DNA from: Pseudarthrobacter siccitolerans
GTDB taxonomy: Bacteria > Actinomycetota > Actinomycetes > Actinomycetales > Micrococcaceae
Direction of reading: 5' to 3'
Assembly: GCF_030823375.1 (NCBI RefSeq)
Contig: NZ_JAUSXB010000001.1
Coordinates: forward strand, 248,001-312,000
Length of the DNA: 64,000 nt
Made by a program: the position numbers and the translations under genes. Shown one piece after another: positions 17,201 to 25,948 of this stretch. Every line of letters begins with the position of its first letter. Positions within the stretch are counted from its first letter, which is position 1. The notes beneath the pieces were generated by a model that was not told where the DNA came from, did not search any database, and worked only from the letters and a program-made list of their open reading frames with translations.

Positions 17201-18906
17201 GATGCCGCCTTTGCTGGCTCGTAGGTCGTGAGGGGTGCGGATCCGGCCGCCCCCGCGGGGGCGGTGCCGGCTCCGGGAATCGCGTCCAGGAGTGCCTTGG
17301 TGTAGGGGTGCTGCGGCCTGGTGAAGATCTGGTCCACGCTGCCTTGCTCCACCACCTGGCCCTGCCGCAGGACGGATACGGTGTCCGCGACCTGCCGCAC
17401 CAGGGCAAGGTCGTGCGAGACGAACAGGTAGGTCAGGCCGAGGTCGCGCTGGAGCCGGGCAAAGAGTTCAAGGATGCCTGCCTGCACGCTGACGTCCAGC
17501 GCTGAGGTTGGTTCATCCAGGACCACGACGTCGGGGCGCACCACGAGGGCGCGGGCAATGGCCACCCGCTGCCGCTGCCCGCCGGACAACTGCGCCGGCC
17601 GGCGGGCCGCAACGTCCGCCGGCAAACCCACTGACTCCAGCGCTTCACGGACCCGGGCGCCGCGGGTCGCCTTGTCTCCCACACCAAACCGGTCCAGCGG
17701 TTCCCGGACGATCCTGCCCACCCGCCAGGTGGGGTCCAGCGACGTGAACGGGTTCTGGTAGACCAGCTGCAGGTGGCGGCGCACGTCGCGGAGGCCTGTT
17801 CGGTTGAGGCGGGCAGTGGACTGGCCGCCCACTTCGATGGCACCGCTATCGGCCCGGTCGAGGCCGAGGAGGAGCCGGACCGCCGTAGTTTTTCCGGATC
17901 CGGACTCACCCACCAGGGCGTGCGTCCGGCCGCGCTCAACCGAGAAGGATACGTTGTCGACGGCGAGGACCTCCTTATGCCCGGCGTGGAACCGTTTGGT
18001 GACACCCTTCACGGCGATCTGGATTTGCCGGCCAGCGGTGCCGTCCGGCTCGGCCGCGCGCTGGCTGCGGTACCGGTCCGGATTCAAGGCGGGAACGTCC
18101 GCCTGGAGGCTCCGCGCATATTCCGTGCGCGGAGCGGCGAACACCTCGCGGGAAGGTCCCTGCTCCTGCACCGTGCCGTTTTTGAGAACCACGAGCGAAT
18201 CGGCGCGCTCGGCGGCGATCGCCAGGTCATGGGTGATCAGCAGGAGGCTGATGTCCAGTTCCTGCCGCAGGTCACCCAGCATGTCCAGGATGAGCTTCTG
18301 CACCGTGACGTCGAGGGCCGACGTCGGTTCATCGGCCACGATCAGGGACGGGCGCGGCAGCACTGTCAGCGCGATCAGGACGCGCTGCAGCATGCCGCCG
18401 GAGAGCTGGTGCGGGTACGAGTCGTAAACGCGACCCGGGTCCGGCAGGCCCACCTGTTCGAACACCTGCAGGATGCTGCGGCGCCTGCTCCCGGGGTCCG
18501 TGCCGCCGAGCAGCGCTGCAGCTTCCTGTGCCTGGGCGCCGATGGTGCGTACCGGGTTCAGGGCAGAGCCGGGATCCTGCGGGATGAATCCGAGGGAGCG
18601 GCCGCGCAGCGGGCGGAAGTGCCGTTCCGGCGTGTTGAGGACCTCGGCCCCGTCCAGCCGGACACTCCCGGCCACCCGCGCCCCGCCCTGCGGCAGCAGC
18701 CGCAGCACGGCTTTGGCGATAGTGGATTTTCCCGACCCGGACTCGCCGATCAACGCAAGGCTTTCACCCCTGTTGAGCGAAAAGCCGACATTGTGGACCA
18801 CCTCATCCGCCCCGTAGGCAACGGTCAGGCCTTCCACTTTCAGCAGCGTGTTGTTTTTGATGGCGGGCAATGGACTGTCCTTTGCGCTCAGCTTCACGGG
18901 ACTCAT
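17197..18906 (-). CDS. Peptide-type ABC importer, fused double ATPase
   Basis: The product is 569 residues with two complete nucleotide-binding domains in one chain, a DppD-DppF-type fusion. Walker A sites are GESGSGKS (54-61) and GESGSGKT (about 333-340). Signature motifs are LSGGMLQR and LSGGQRQR, and both Walker B motifs read DEPTSALD, so both sites look active. Each domain carries the oligopeptide/nickel-type C-terminal extension. It energises the two permeases encoded just upstream, with ATGA overlaps on both sides. Cytosolic, membrane-associated. Confidence 0.93.
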   Translation of the reverse strand: MSPVKLSAKDSPLPAIKNNTLLKVEGLTVAYGADEVVHNVGFSLNRGESLALIGESGSGKSTIAKAVLRLLPQGGARVAGSVRLDGAEVLNTPERHFRPLRGRSLGFIPQDPGSALNPVRTIGAQAQEAAALLGGTDPGSRRRSILQVFEQVGLPDPGRVYDSYPHQLSGGMLQRVLIALTVLPRPSLIVADEPTSALDVTVQKLILDMLGDLRQELDISLLLITHDLAIAAERADSLVVLKNGTVQEQGPSREVFAAPRTEYARSLQADVPALNPDRYRSQRAAEPDGTAGRQIQIAVKGVTKRFHAGHKEVLAVDNVSFSVERGRTHALVGESGSGKTTAVRLLLGLDRADSGAIEVGGQSTARLNRTGLRDVRRHLQLVYQNPFTSLDPTWRVGRIVREPLDRFGVGDKATRGARVREALESVGLPADVAARRPAQLSGGQRQRVAIARALVVRPDVVVLDEPTSALDVSVQAGILELFARLQRDLGLTYLFVSHDLALVRQVADTVSVLRQGQVVEQGSVDQIFTRPQHPYTKALLDAIPGAGTAPAGAAGSAPLTTYEPAKAAS

Positions 18907-19754
18907 TTGGTATTCCTCAGCCAGCGGCTGATCCGGTTGACGGACAGCACCGTGACCACAATGACCAGGGCCGGCGCGTAGACCAGCCAGGGCGCCGTGG
19001 GGTAGGTCTTGCCGGACGCCACCAGGAGGCCCCAGTCCGACGCCGGCGGGGGATCCCCGTAGCCGAGGAATGCCAGGGAGGCGATCACCAGGATGGACGT
19101 GCCGAACTGCAGGACCGCCAGCACCAGCACTGAGCGGTAGGCGTTGGGCAGGACGTGAGCCAGCAGCGCCTGGAGCCGGTTGCCGCCGGAGAGGTAGGAC
19201 GCCTCAACAAATGCCGCCCGGCGGACCCGGATCACTTCCGCGCGCATCAGGCGGGCAAAAACCGCGACGGCGGAGACGCCGGTGGCGATGGCGGCATTGA
19301 TGGTCTGGAAGCCCAACGAGCTGACGATGACCACTGCGAGGAGGAACCCTGGGATGGCGAGCAGGACGTCGACGAAGCGGCCCAGCGTGGTGTCCACCCA
19401 GCCGCTGCGGAAGCCGCTGGCCAATCCGATGGCACTTCCCACCACCAGGCCGATCAGGACGGCCACCAGTGCACTGGTGACGGAGGACGCCGTCCCGTAC
19501 ACCACCCGGGCGTACTGGTCGCGGCCCAGGTAGTCCGTGCCGAACCAGTGCGCCGGCGACGGCGCCGCGAGCTTGCTGGCCGTGGCGCCCGTGACCGGGC
19601 TGTAGGAGGTGAAGACGCCGGGGAGCAGCGACCATGCCACCACCAGGAAAAGGACCAGCAATGACAGCACTACGGTTGGCGGAATTGCTGAACGGGTACG
19701 GAGTTTTGCTGCGCCGGCACTGCGGAGGCGGGCGAAGGTCAGGCTGGCGCTCAT
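18903..19754 (-). CDS. Peptide-type ABC importer, permease (DppC-like)
   Basis: The product is 283 residues with about six membrane segments. A first hydrophobic segment near residues 27-50 is followed by the short periplasm-facing loop typical of DppC/OppC, and then the binding-protein-dependent transport domain. The EAA-like coupling loop with its conserved glycine lies around the ASYLSGGNRLQALLAHVLPN region. ATGA overlaps with both neighbours indicate translational coupling. It forms the channel with the next upstream permease. Confidence 0.92.
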   Translation of the reverse strand: MSASLTFARLRSAGAAKLRTRSAIPPTVVLSLLVLFLVVAWSLLPGVFTSYSPVTGATASKLAAPSPAHWFGTDYLGRDQYARVVYGTASSVTSALVAVLIGLVVGSAIGLASGFRSGWVDTTLGRFVDVLLAIPGFLLAVVIVSSLGFQTINAAIATGVSAVAVFARLMRAEVIRVRRAAFVEASYLSGGNRLQALLAHVLPNAYRSVLVLAVLQFGTSILVIASLAFLGYGDPPPASDWGLLVASGKTYPTAPWLVYAPALVIVVTVLSVNRISRWLRNTK

Positions 19755-20713
19755 GCGTCCACCGCCTCTCTGATGCGGACCCGGGGATCCAGCAACGGTG
19801 TCAATAGGTCGGCGGCCAGGTTGACCGCCACGAAAACCACTGCGGACAGGGAGACGACGGCCTGCAGGACCGGCTGGTCCTCACCCGTGACCGCCTTCTG
19901 GACCACCGTCCCGATTCCGTCCCGCCCGAAAATCGTCTCGGTGATGACCGAGCCGCCCAGGAGTTCTCCCACGATCAGGGCGATCATTGCCACGGACGGC
20001 AGTGCGGAGGGTTTGACCAGGTGCCGGGCGAAAAGCGCCGCTTCCGTCAGGCCCCGGGAACGGGCCACCAGCGCGTACTCCTGCCGCGATTCGTGGTCAA
20101 GGCTGGCGATCAGCACTTCGGCCAGCGGCGCCGACACGGGAACCGCCAGGGTGATGGCGGCAAAAAGCGTGGCGGCGGCGCTGTTGGGATCGGTGGTGGT
20201 GAACGAGTGCAGGCGGAAGGCGAACAGTTCGATCAGCACCAGGCCGATGACGAAGTTGGGCACGGACAGGAACAGCGACGGGATGGAGCGGAGGAGGCCG
20301 GCTGCCTTCACCGGCGCATAGTGGGCTCCGTAGGCGGTGGCTACTGCAAGAACCAGGGCGATGACCAGGGCGCTGGACGCCAGGGTGAGCGTTGACGGCA
20401 GGGCGTCGCCCACCAGCTGCGCCACGGGAAGGTTGGACTGCAGCGAGAAGCCCAGCTGCCCGGTCAGGAACCGGCCCAGGGACAGGGCGAGCTGCACCAG
20501 CACCGGTTGGTCCAGGCCGTAGTAGGCAACAATCCGCTGGATGTCGGCCTCGCTGAGTCCGGACTGCGGGTCCCGGAGGGTGTTGGTGACGGAGTCACCC
20601 GGCAGGACGCTGATCACCAGGAACGCCAGGACGTAGGCGAGCAGGACGACGGCGGCTGCCTGGCCTGCGCGGGTGAGGGCGAAGCGGCGGTATCCGCTGG
20701 TCACGGCTGCCAT
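19751..20713 (-). CDS. Peptide-type ABC importer, permease (DppB-like)
   Basis: The product is 320 residues, starting with a short cytoplasmic segment and a membrane helix. A periplasmic loop containing GDSVTNTLRDPQ follows, which is characteristic of DppB/OppB. Five more membrane segments follow, with the EAA-type coupling loop in the ALVARSRGLTEAALFARHLV region. It lies 46 bases downstream of the binding protein and overlaps the second permease gene by four bases. Confidence 0.92.
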   Translation of the reverse strand: MAAVTSGYRRFALTRAGQAAAVVLLAYVLAFLVISVLPGDSVTNTLRDPQSGLSEADIQRIVAYYGLDQPVLVQLALSLGRFLTGQLGFSLQSNLPVAQLVGDALPSTLTLASSALVIALVLAVATAYGAHYAPVKAAGLLRSIPSLFLSVPNFVIGLVLIELFAFRLHSFTTTDPNSAAATLFAAITLAVPVSAPLAEVLIASLDHESRQEYALVARSRGLTEAALFARHLVKPSALPSVAMIALIVGELLGGSVITETIFGRDGIGTVVQKAVTGEDQPVLQAVVSLSAVVFVAVNLAADLLTPLLDPRVRIREAVDA

Positions 20714-20759
20714 TGCTGCCCCGCTCCGGCGAAAGTGCCCCGCCTGGTTACCGCGGGCG

Positions 20760-22403
20760 TCACTTCGCGATCCAGGCCGTGTAGAAGTTGGCGTAGGCCA
20801 GGCCGTTGTACTGGACGTCCTTGACCTTGGGTGAAATGAGGTACAGGCGCTGGACGAGCTGGTTCAGCGGGATAAAGTAGCCCTGCTCGAGGACGTGCTG
20901 CTGCAGCTCGCCCGCCACCTTCCCCCGTGCGGAGCGGTCAGAGGCGCTGGCAATGGCGGTGGAGAGGCCGTTCAGCTTCTGGTCGCTGGTGCCCAGGTTG
21001 AACCAGTTTTCGCCGTTGTTCTGGCTGGTGAGGACCCCGGCAACGGTGCCCACGTCAACAAAACTCCGGGAGGTCTGGAACAGCGGCGGGCGGCTGGCCT
21101 GGATGGCCGCGTAGCCGGCCACGTCCACCACCTTGAGGTTCACCTTGATGCCGATGCGCTGCAGCTGCTGGGCGATCAGCTCGTCCTCGGCCTTGGTGGA
21201 GGGAACGTACGGGTTGGGAGTCAGGGGGAACTCCAGGGTTTTCCCGTCCTTCACCCGGTAACCGTCCGGTCCGGGCTTCCAGCCGGCATCGTCAAGAAGC
21301 TTCCCGGCGAGCTCGGGATCGTACTTGAAGGAGCTGCTGTAGTCACCGGCTTCCGGGACATTGCCCTGGATAAAGGTGGTGGCGGCATCCCAGTCGGGGG
21401 TATAGACAGTGTTGCGGATTTCCTCGCGGTCGATGCCGTGCTGGATGGCCTGGCGGACGTTGATTTCATTGGTGGGGAAGGCCTGGGTGTTGACCTGGAA
21501 TCCGTCCACGAATCCCAGGTACTTCGGCGTTCCGACCGTGAAGCCCTGCGCCTTCAGGGATTCGATTTCCTGCGGCTCAACGTTGAACGCCACCTCGGCC
21601 TGGCCGGAGGCCACTGTGGAGGTGCGCACGGAAGTGTCCTTGATGACCTTGTAGGTGATGGTATCCAGGCGGGCCGGGCCGGTGTGGCCGAGCGCCGATG
21701 GCCCCCAGTTGTAGTCCCTGCGCTTCTCCAGCACGTAGCTGTCACCCTGTTTCCAGGACTTGAGCACAAACGGGCCGCTGCCAATTTCCTGGGCCAGGTC
21801 TGCCTGGGCGTCCACGGGGAGAGCGAGGGTTTTGGGGGAGAGCAGGATGCATCCGTGGTAGGCCAGCGTGGCGATGAAGCCCAGGGCGGGGGAGGAGAAC
21901 GACACCCGGACGGTGCTCGCGTCGCTTGCTTCGGCGCTGACGAAGTTGCTGGACGGGAACAGGCCCACCTTGCTGACGCCGCGCTCCGGGTCACCCTTGG
22001 CCCAGGCGTTCAGGTTGGCCACGACGGCGGCTGCGTCCAGGGGAGTCCCGTCGGAGAAGGTCACACCGGCCTTCAGGTGGAGGACGAAGTCCTTGGCCCC
22101 GTTGAGTTCCTCCCAGCTTTCGGCCACCCACGGGCTCAGCTGGCCCTTTTCGTCCACGTAGACAAGCTTGTCCGTGAGCTGGCCCCACAGATTCCCCTCG
22201 TAGCTGGAAATGGAGGTTTTGCTCGAGACCCAGCCGGTGTCATAGCCCTGGATCAGGAAGGTGATGTTTCCGCCGTCAACGGGCGTGCCGGCGTCGGACG
22301 AACCGGTGGTCTGGACGCCGGCCCCGCAGGCTGTGAGTGCGGAGACGGTGAAGGCGCTGACGCCGGCGAGGAATACCCGGCGTCCGAAGGGTGATGAGTA
22401 CAT
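20760..22403 (-). CDS. Peptide-type ABC importer, substrate-binding lipoprotein
   Basis: The product is 547 residues from ATG 22403 (MYSSPFGRRVFLAG). A signal peptide ends in a lipobox LTAC with C26 as the lipidated cysteine, so the mature protein is anchored outside the membrane. The rest is a family 5 (DppA/OppA-type) solute-binding protein, with the GTPLDAAAVVANLNAW segment typical of the family. An AGGAG ribosome site lies just upstream. The longer open frame to 22544 is not needed. The ligand is unknown. The oxidase and aminotransferase in the operon suggest an amino-acid- or hydroxy-acid-containing compound, and a sulfur-related ligand is possible given the flavin reductase nearby. Confidence 0.9.
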   Translation of the reverse strand: MYSSPFGRRVFLAGVSAFTVSALTACGAGVQTTGSSDAGTPVDGGNITFLIQGYDTGWVSSKTSISSYEGNLWGQLTDKLVYVDEKGQLSPWVAESWEELNGAKDFVLHLKAGVTFSDGTPLDAAAVVANLNAWAKGDPERGVSKVGLFPSSNFVSAEASDASTVRVSFSSPALGFIATLAYHGCILLSPKTLALPVDAQADLAQEIGSGPFVLKSWKQGDSYVLEKRRDYNWGPSALGHTGPARLDTITYKVIKDTSVRTSTVASGQAEVAFNVEPQEIESLKAQGFTVGTPKYLGFVDGFQVNTQAFPTNEINVRQAIQHGIDREEIRNTVYTPDWDAATTFIQGNVPEAGDYSSSFKYDPELAGKLLDDAGWKPGPDGYRVKDGKTLEFPLTPNPYVPSTKAEDELIAQQLQRIGIKVNLKVVDVAGYAAIQASRPPLFQTSRSFVDVGTVAGVLTSQNNGENWFNLGTSDQKLNGLSTAIASASDRSARGKVAGELQQHVLEQGYFIPLNQLVQRLYLISPKVKDVQYNGLAYANFYTAWIAK

Positions 22404-22441
22404 CGAAATGCTCCTGGAGAAAGATGAAGGGTGGTGTGGAC

Positions 22442-23860
22442 TTAGATGGCTTTGCCGGGATTGAGCAGGCCGTGGGGATCGAGGGAAGCTTTGATGGCGT
22501 GCTGTGCCTGCCTGATCCGGCCGGACAGTTCCAGGGCGGCCCATTCCTGCTTGATGGTCCCCACCCCGTGTTCGCCGGTGACGGTGCCGCCGAGGGCGAG
22601 TGCCACGCGCACCAGCTCCGTGGCGGCGTCTGCCAGGGCGGCAGGGGGCTGTGCCGGATCGTCACCGGGCCCGATGTCCTTGGTGATCAACGGGTGGAGA
22701 TTGCCGTCGCCGGCGTGGGAGACCGCTGAGATGTTGACGCCGAAGCGAGCCTCCAGTGCGGGGAATGCCTCGTAGACCTTGGGCAGCTGTGATTTGGGGA
22801 CGGCGATGTCCTCACCGATGTACCACTGGCCTTCCGGCAGGCCCCGGCCGTTGCGCCGCAGCTCCCAAAGGCGGATCCCGTCGTCGTCCGTTTCCGCCGT
22901 GACGCGCCCGCCGCGTGCCGTAAGGGCCGCCGCGAGGTCCGCTGCCTGCTCTTCGATGCCGTAACCGTCCAGCTCAATGAGGATCAGCGCCGCACCGCGG
23001 CCGCGGAGTTCCGAGCCGGAATGCCGGTCGATGTTGGCCAGGCTGGGGGTGTCGAAGAACTCGATCGCGGCCGGCCGGACGGGGGAGAGCGTGATGGCCG
23101 CAAGGCCTGCCGCGCCTTCGGCGGTGCTGTCGAAGAAGACGGTGACCGTTTTGCGGGCCACGGGGATGGGCCGCAGCCGGACAGTGGCCCGGACTACGAT
23201 GCCCAGGATTCCTTCGGAGCCGACAAAGAGGGAGGTCAGGTCCAGCCCTGTCACGCCCTTGATGGAGCGGTGGCCCACGGTGACCAGGCTGCCGTCCGCC
23301 AGCACGACGTCGAGGGCCAGGATTGATTCGCGGGTCACCCCGTACTTGGCGCACCGCAGCCCGCCGGCGTTGGTGGCGATGTTGCCGCCGATGGAGGAGA
23401 TGTCGTAACTGGCGGGGTCGGGCGCGTAGAAGAGGCCGTACGGCTTGAGCCGGGCGTTCAGTTCAGCGTTGATGAGGCCGGGCTCCACCACTGCTACTTC
23501 GTCCAGCGGGGAGATCTCGACGACGGCGGCCATCTTTTCCGTGGACACCACCACCTGGTCTTCGCCTGCGCTGGCGCCGCCCGAGAGGCCCGTCCCCGCG
23601 CCGCGGGGCACCACTGAAAAACCAAGTCCGGCAGCGAGACGGACAGCTGCCTGCACCTGTTCTGCGTTCACAGGGAGGACGACGGCGGGGCCGGGGTGTC
23701 CGGCTTCGGCTGCCGCCCCCTTGGCGGTGGCGGCGTCATAGCGGTAGCGGGTGGTCCCGGATCCCGGAGCGAGCACTTCGAGGTCCGGATGGCGTTCGCG
23801 AAGTTCCCGCACGAAGGTGCCGACGGTTCCTGGGGGTGCTTCGGTTTCTACTGATGTCAT
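22442..23860 (-). CDS. FAD-linked 2-hydroxyacid oxidase/dehydrogenase (GlcD-like)
   Basis: The product is 472 residues from ATG 23860 (MTSVETEAPPG). It has an N-terminal FAD-binding type 4 (PCMH) domain, with the pyrophosphate-binding PRGAGTGLSGG motif at about 85-95. The C-terminal cap domain is of the GlcD/lactate dehydrogenase family, with AGDGNLHP and the terminal GEHGVGTIK motif. Expected reaction: oxidation of a D-2-hydroxy acid such as glycolate, lactate or 2-hydroxyglutarate to the 2-oxo acid. As first gene of the six-gene operon it could feed the aminotransferase encoded at the other end. Upstream reading frame to 24226 is open but has no coding character. Confidence 0.9.
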   Translation of the reverse strand: MTSVETEAPPGTVGTFVRELRERHPDLEVLAPGSGTTRYRYDAATAKGAAAEAGHPGPAVVLPVNAEQVQAAVRLAAGLGFSVVPRGAGTGLSGGASAGEDQVVVSTEKMAAVVEISPLDEVAVVEPGLINAELNARLKPYGLFYAPDPASYDISSIGGNIATNAGGLRCAKYGVTRESILALDVVLADGSLVTVGHRSIKGVTGLDLTSLFVGSEGILGIVVRATVRLRPIPVARKTVTVFFDSTAEGAAGLAAITLSPVRPAAIEFFDTPSLANIDRHSGSELRGRGAALILIELDGYGIEEQAADLAAALTARGGRVTAETDDDGIRLWELRRNGRGLPEGQWYIGEDIAVPKSQLPKVYEAFPALEARFGVNISAVSHAGDGNLHPLITKDIGPGDDPAQPPAALADAATELVRVALALGGTVTGEHGVGTIKQEWAALELSGRIRQAQHAIKASLDPHGLLNPGKAI

Positions 23861-24213
23861 GCCGGTATCTCTCTTCGCGGGTTGCACTTGCGGCGCGCAG
23901 GCCATTCCCAAATTGTCGAAAATGGGTGTTCCGGCCGTAATGTCACCGGAACTCACTGAAGAGAAATTAGCCTTGCCGGGGAATGTCCCGCCAATCAGAA
24001 GGACACGTGGATCAATAATTCGAAATTCCGGGTAACTGCAATTCCCGCTTCGTAAAACAGCGACATTATGCGACGCGTAATTACTTTTCCGGTTACGCCG
24101 AAAGAAGCAGGATGACACTTCGTTGCGGCCCGCGTCTGACCGTTTCGCGGACGGTTGAATCAAGGGATGAGGTGATGGTTTGGTGAGGTAACGATCCAAC
24201 GAGAGGCCAATCC
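23861..24213. promoter_or_regulatory. 353-base divergent intergenic region
   Basis: The only gene-free stretch above 300 bases. It separates the divergent FAD-oxidase operon and flavin reductase gene and is visibly richer in A+T than its surroundings. It contains an inverted repeat GTTCCGG (23928-23934) and CCGGAAC (23946-23952), a candidate operator or hairpin in the leader of the oxidase operon. A GAGAGG near the flavin-reductase ATG could be its ribosome site. I found no riboswitch class I can recognise and no small gene I would defend. Confidence 0.5.
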
Positions 24214-24690
24214 ATGACAGCCACATCAGATCTTGCTCCGCGCCGGCTTCGCGATATTTTTGGAAACTTTGCCAGCGGGCTGACGGTGATCACCAGTTCC
24301 ACCCCGGAGGGGCCCGCCGGCTTCACCTGCCAGTCCTTCGCAGCGCTTTCCCTGGAACCTGCGCTGGTGACGTTCAGCCCGGCGCGGACCTCCACCACCT
24401 GGCCGGTACTGCGGGAGGCGGGTTCCTTTGCGGTCAACATCCTTCCCGCTGAGCACCAGCACCTCGCCGGCCAGTTCGCCCGCTCGGGTGCGGACAAGTT
24501 CGCCGGGGTGGGCCACACGGCCTCACCACTGGGAAACCCGATCCTGGATAACGCGCTCGCCTGGATCGATTGTGAGTTGCAGGCGGAGCACGACGGCGGA
24601 GACCACACCATCGTGGTGGCCGCGGTACGCCACCTCAGCGCACGGCAGGACGCGGAACCGTTGGTGTTTTTCAAGGGCCGGTACGCCTAA
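24214..24690 (+). CDS. Flavin reductase domain protein (NAD(P)H:FMN reductase type)
   Basis: The product is 158 residues covering a whole flavin-reductase-like (HpaC/ActVB type) split-barrel domain. It begins RLRDIFGNFASGLTVIT, with the FMN-binding TCQSFAALSLEPALVTFSP region and a C-terminal PLVFFKGRY motif. Such proteins supply reduced FMN to two-component monooxygenases. No monooxygenase partner is in the window, so the partner must be encoded elsewhere or the link is to the divergent oxidase/ABC operon. It ends 100 bases before a strong hairpin. Confidence 0.9.
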   Translation: MTATSDLAPRRLRDIFGNFASGLTVITSSTPEGPAGFTCQSFAALSLEPALVTFSPARTSTTWPVLREAGSFAVNILPAEHQHLAGQFARSGADKFAGVGHTASPLGNPILDNALAWIDCELQAEHDGGDHTIVVAAVRHLSARQDAEPLVFFKGRYA

Positions 24691-24790
24691 CTGGCGCCGG
24701 CCGGACGCCTGCTGGAGGCCGCGGGCTGACACTGGATCCCGGCGCTGTACGGATCCCCAGCCGGGCCGTTCACATTCCCCGTTAAGGTCA

Positions 24791-24836
24791 AAAGCAGGTT
24801 GCCCGCCCGCCGTTACGGCGAAGGGCGACCTGCTTT
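24791..24836. terminator. Bidirectional terminator between convergent genes
   Basis: Arms 24791-24804 (AAAGCAGGTTGCCC) and 24823-24836 (GGGCGACCTGCTTT) pair along their full length with one G-T pair. The hairpin is flanked by A-rich and T-rich bases. It sits between the converging flavin reductase and CBS-domain genes and can serve both strands. Confidence 0.85.
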
Positions 24837-24892
24837 ACGTATATCTATTCCGATTGTGGCTTTCCGGCATACTTTATTGGGCAATGCTGGCA

Positions 24893-25306
24893 TCAATATG
24901 AAATGAATGCAACGAGTTCGCCCACACGGTCCTCCGGATAGTTCCGGGCAATGTCGGCCTGGCTGACGACGCCCACCAGATTGTGCCCGTCAATGACCGG
25001 CAACCTGCGGACCTGGTGGTCCTGCATCGTCCTGATGGCCTCTTCGATTGAATCGTCGGCCCCGATGGTCACGGGCTTGCCTTCCGCAAATTGGCCGGCC
25101 GTGGCCGTCCGCGGATCTCCGCCCTCCGCCAGGCACTTAACCACGATGTCCCGGTCCGTCAGCATGCCCTTGAGGCGGTTGTCCTCGCCGCAGATGGGCA
25201 GTGAGCCGACGTCAAGGTCCTTCATCTTCCGAGCGGCCGCTTCCAGGGTTTCGTTTTCACCCACACACTCCGCGCCCCCGGTCATGATGTCCCGTGCCGT
25301 TGCCAT
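24893..25306 (-). CDS. Tandem CBS domain protein
   Basis: The product is 137 residues from ATG 25306 (MATARDIMTGG), with AAGGAG 8 bases upstream; an in-frame ATG at 25324 is less well placed. It consists of just two CBS motifs forming one Bateman module: residues about 1-60 with LTDRDIVVK, and about 75-135 with GVVSQADIA. Such stand-alone modules bind adenine nucleotides and act as energy or redox sensors. In related actinobacteria they belong to the dormancy/stress set. No fused effector domain. Confidence 0.9.
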   Translation of the reverse strand: MATARDIMTGGAECVGENETLEAAARKMKDLDVGSLPICGEDNRLKGMLTDRDIVVKCLAEGGDPRTATAGQFAEGKPVTIGADDSIEEAIRTMQDHQVRRLPVIDGHNLVGVVSQADIARNYPEDRVGELVAFISY

Positions 25307-25413
25307 GATCGCTCCTTCGTCCATGATGTGGTGCCGTCTCTGCGGCCTGGTCGGATGGCCTTCGGGACGCAGTTCGCGATGACGGCCCGGAGTACCAGCC
25401 GATGAAAAAATGC

Positions 25414-25550
25414 TAAGCCTGCTGATTATCTGTGTCCAGAGCTGCGGGCCGGCACCGCGTGGCGGGCTTCATTCCTCCGGAGATCCGTTCTTGCTTCGCC
25501 GGGATCAGGTAGTAAGCTTGCTGATCAATACTAGTAAGCCTGCTGATTAA
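25414..25550. repeat. Three copies of a 16-base motif upstream of small membrane-protein genes
   Basis: Near-identical copies of TAAGCCTGCTGATTAA lie at 25414-25429, 25513-25528 (TAAGCTTGCTGATCAA) and 25535-25550. The last two are spaced 22 bases apart, about two DNA turns. The motif is partly palindromic (TAAGC and GCTgaTTA). The last copy ends 20 bases before the ATG at 25571, next to a CAGGAG ribosome site. The placement suggests a regulator-binding site controlling the downstream gene; the regulator is unknown. Confidence 0.7.
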
Positions 25551-25570
25551 TCCACGACAGGAGTAGGGCC

Positions 25571-25948
25571 ATGGGAACCGTTTTTGCTGCCGTCTCGGCA
25601 CTGGTGGTCGCCGCTGCCGGTGCGGCCGCGGCTCTCAGCGCTCCCTTTGGTGCTGCCGGCCACGGGGGCCAGTACCTTGCAGGCCACGTGCTCCTGGGGC
25701 TGGGCCTCGGGCAGTCGATCGCCATCCTGCTGCGGATCGGGCTCAAGCGTCTGGTGGCACGGCGGGCGGCAGCCAGCGCCCCTGATGCTCCGGGGCAGGC
25801 GGAACGAGTACTGCCGGCCCGTCCGGCCGCAATGGCGCCGGCGGCCGTGTCCCAGGCAGCACTGGCGCAGGCAGCCATGGCTCCCGTCACCGTACTGCCG
25901 GCACCGCCTGCGGCAATGGTTCCGCTGCGGGGCAGGCATGCCGCCTGA
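25571..25948 (+). CDS. Small hydrophobic N-terminus, Ala/Pro-rich hypothetical protein
   Basis: The product is 125 residues. Residues 1-30 form a hydrophobic helix (signal anchor or signal peptide). A second hydrophobic stretch comes around 38-55 (LLGLGLGQSIAILLRIG), and then a low-complexity Ala/Pro/Val-rich tail. ATG 25571 follows CAGGAG at 25558-25563. It is preceded by the thrice-repeated 16-base motif and overlaps the next gene. I do not recognise a family; probably a membrane protein. Confidence 0.6.
   Translation: MGTVFAAVSALVVAAAGAAAALSAPFGAAGHGGQYLAGHVLLGLGLGQSIAILLRIGLKRLVARRAAASAPDAPGQAERVLPARPAAMAPAAVSQAALAQAAMAPVTVLPAPPAAMVPLRGRHAA

Noticed and set aside
23861..24213. SAM or FMN riboswitch before the FAD-oxidase operon
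   Set aside because: Looked for conserved blocks of these classes on both strands and found none.
23861..24226. N-terminal extension of the FAD oxidase to 24226
   Set aside because: The extra 122 residues have no coding character, run through the A+T-richer intergenic region and precede a well-supported ATG.
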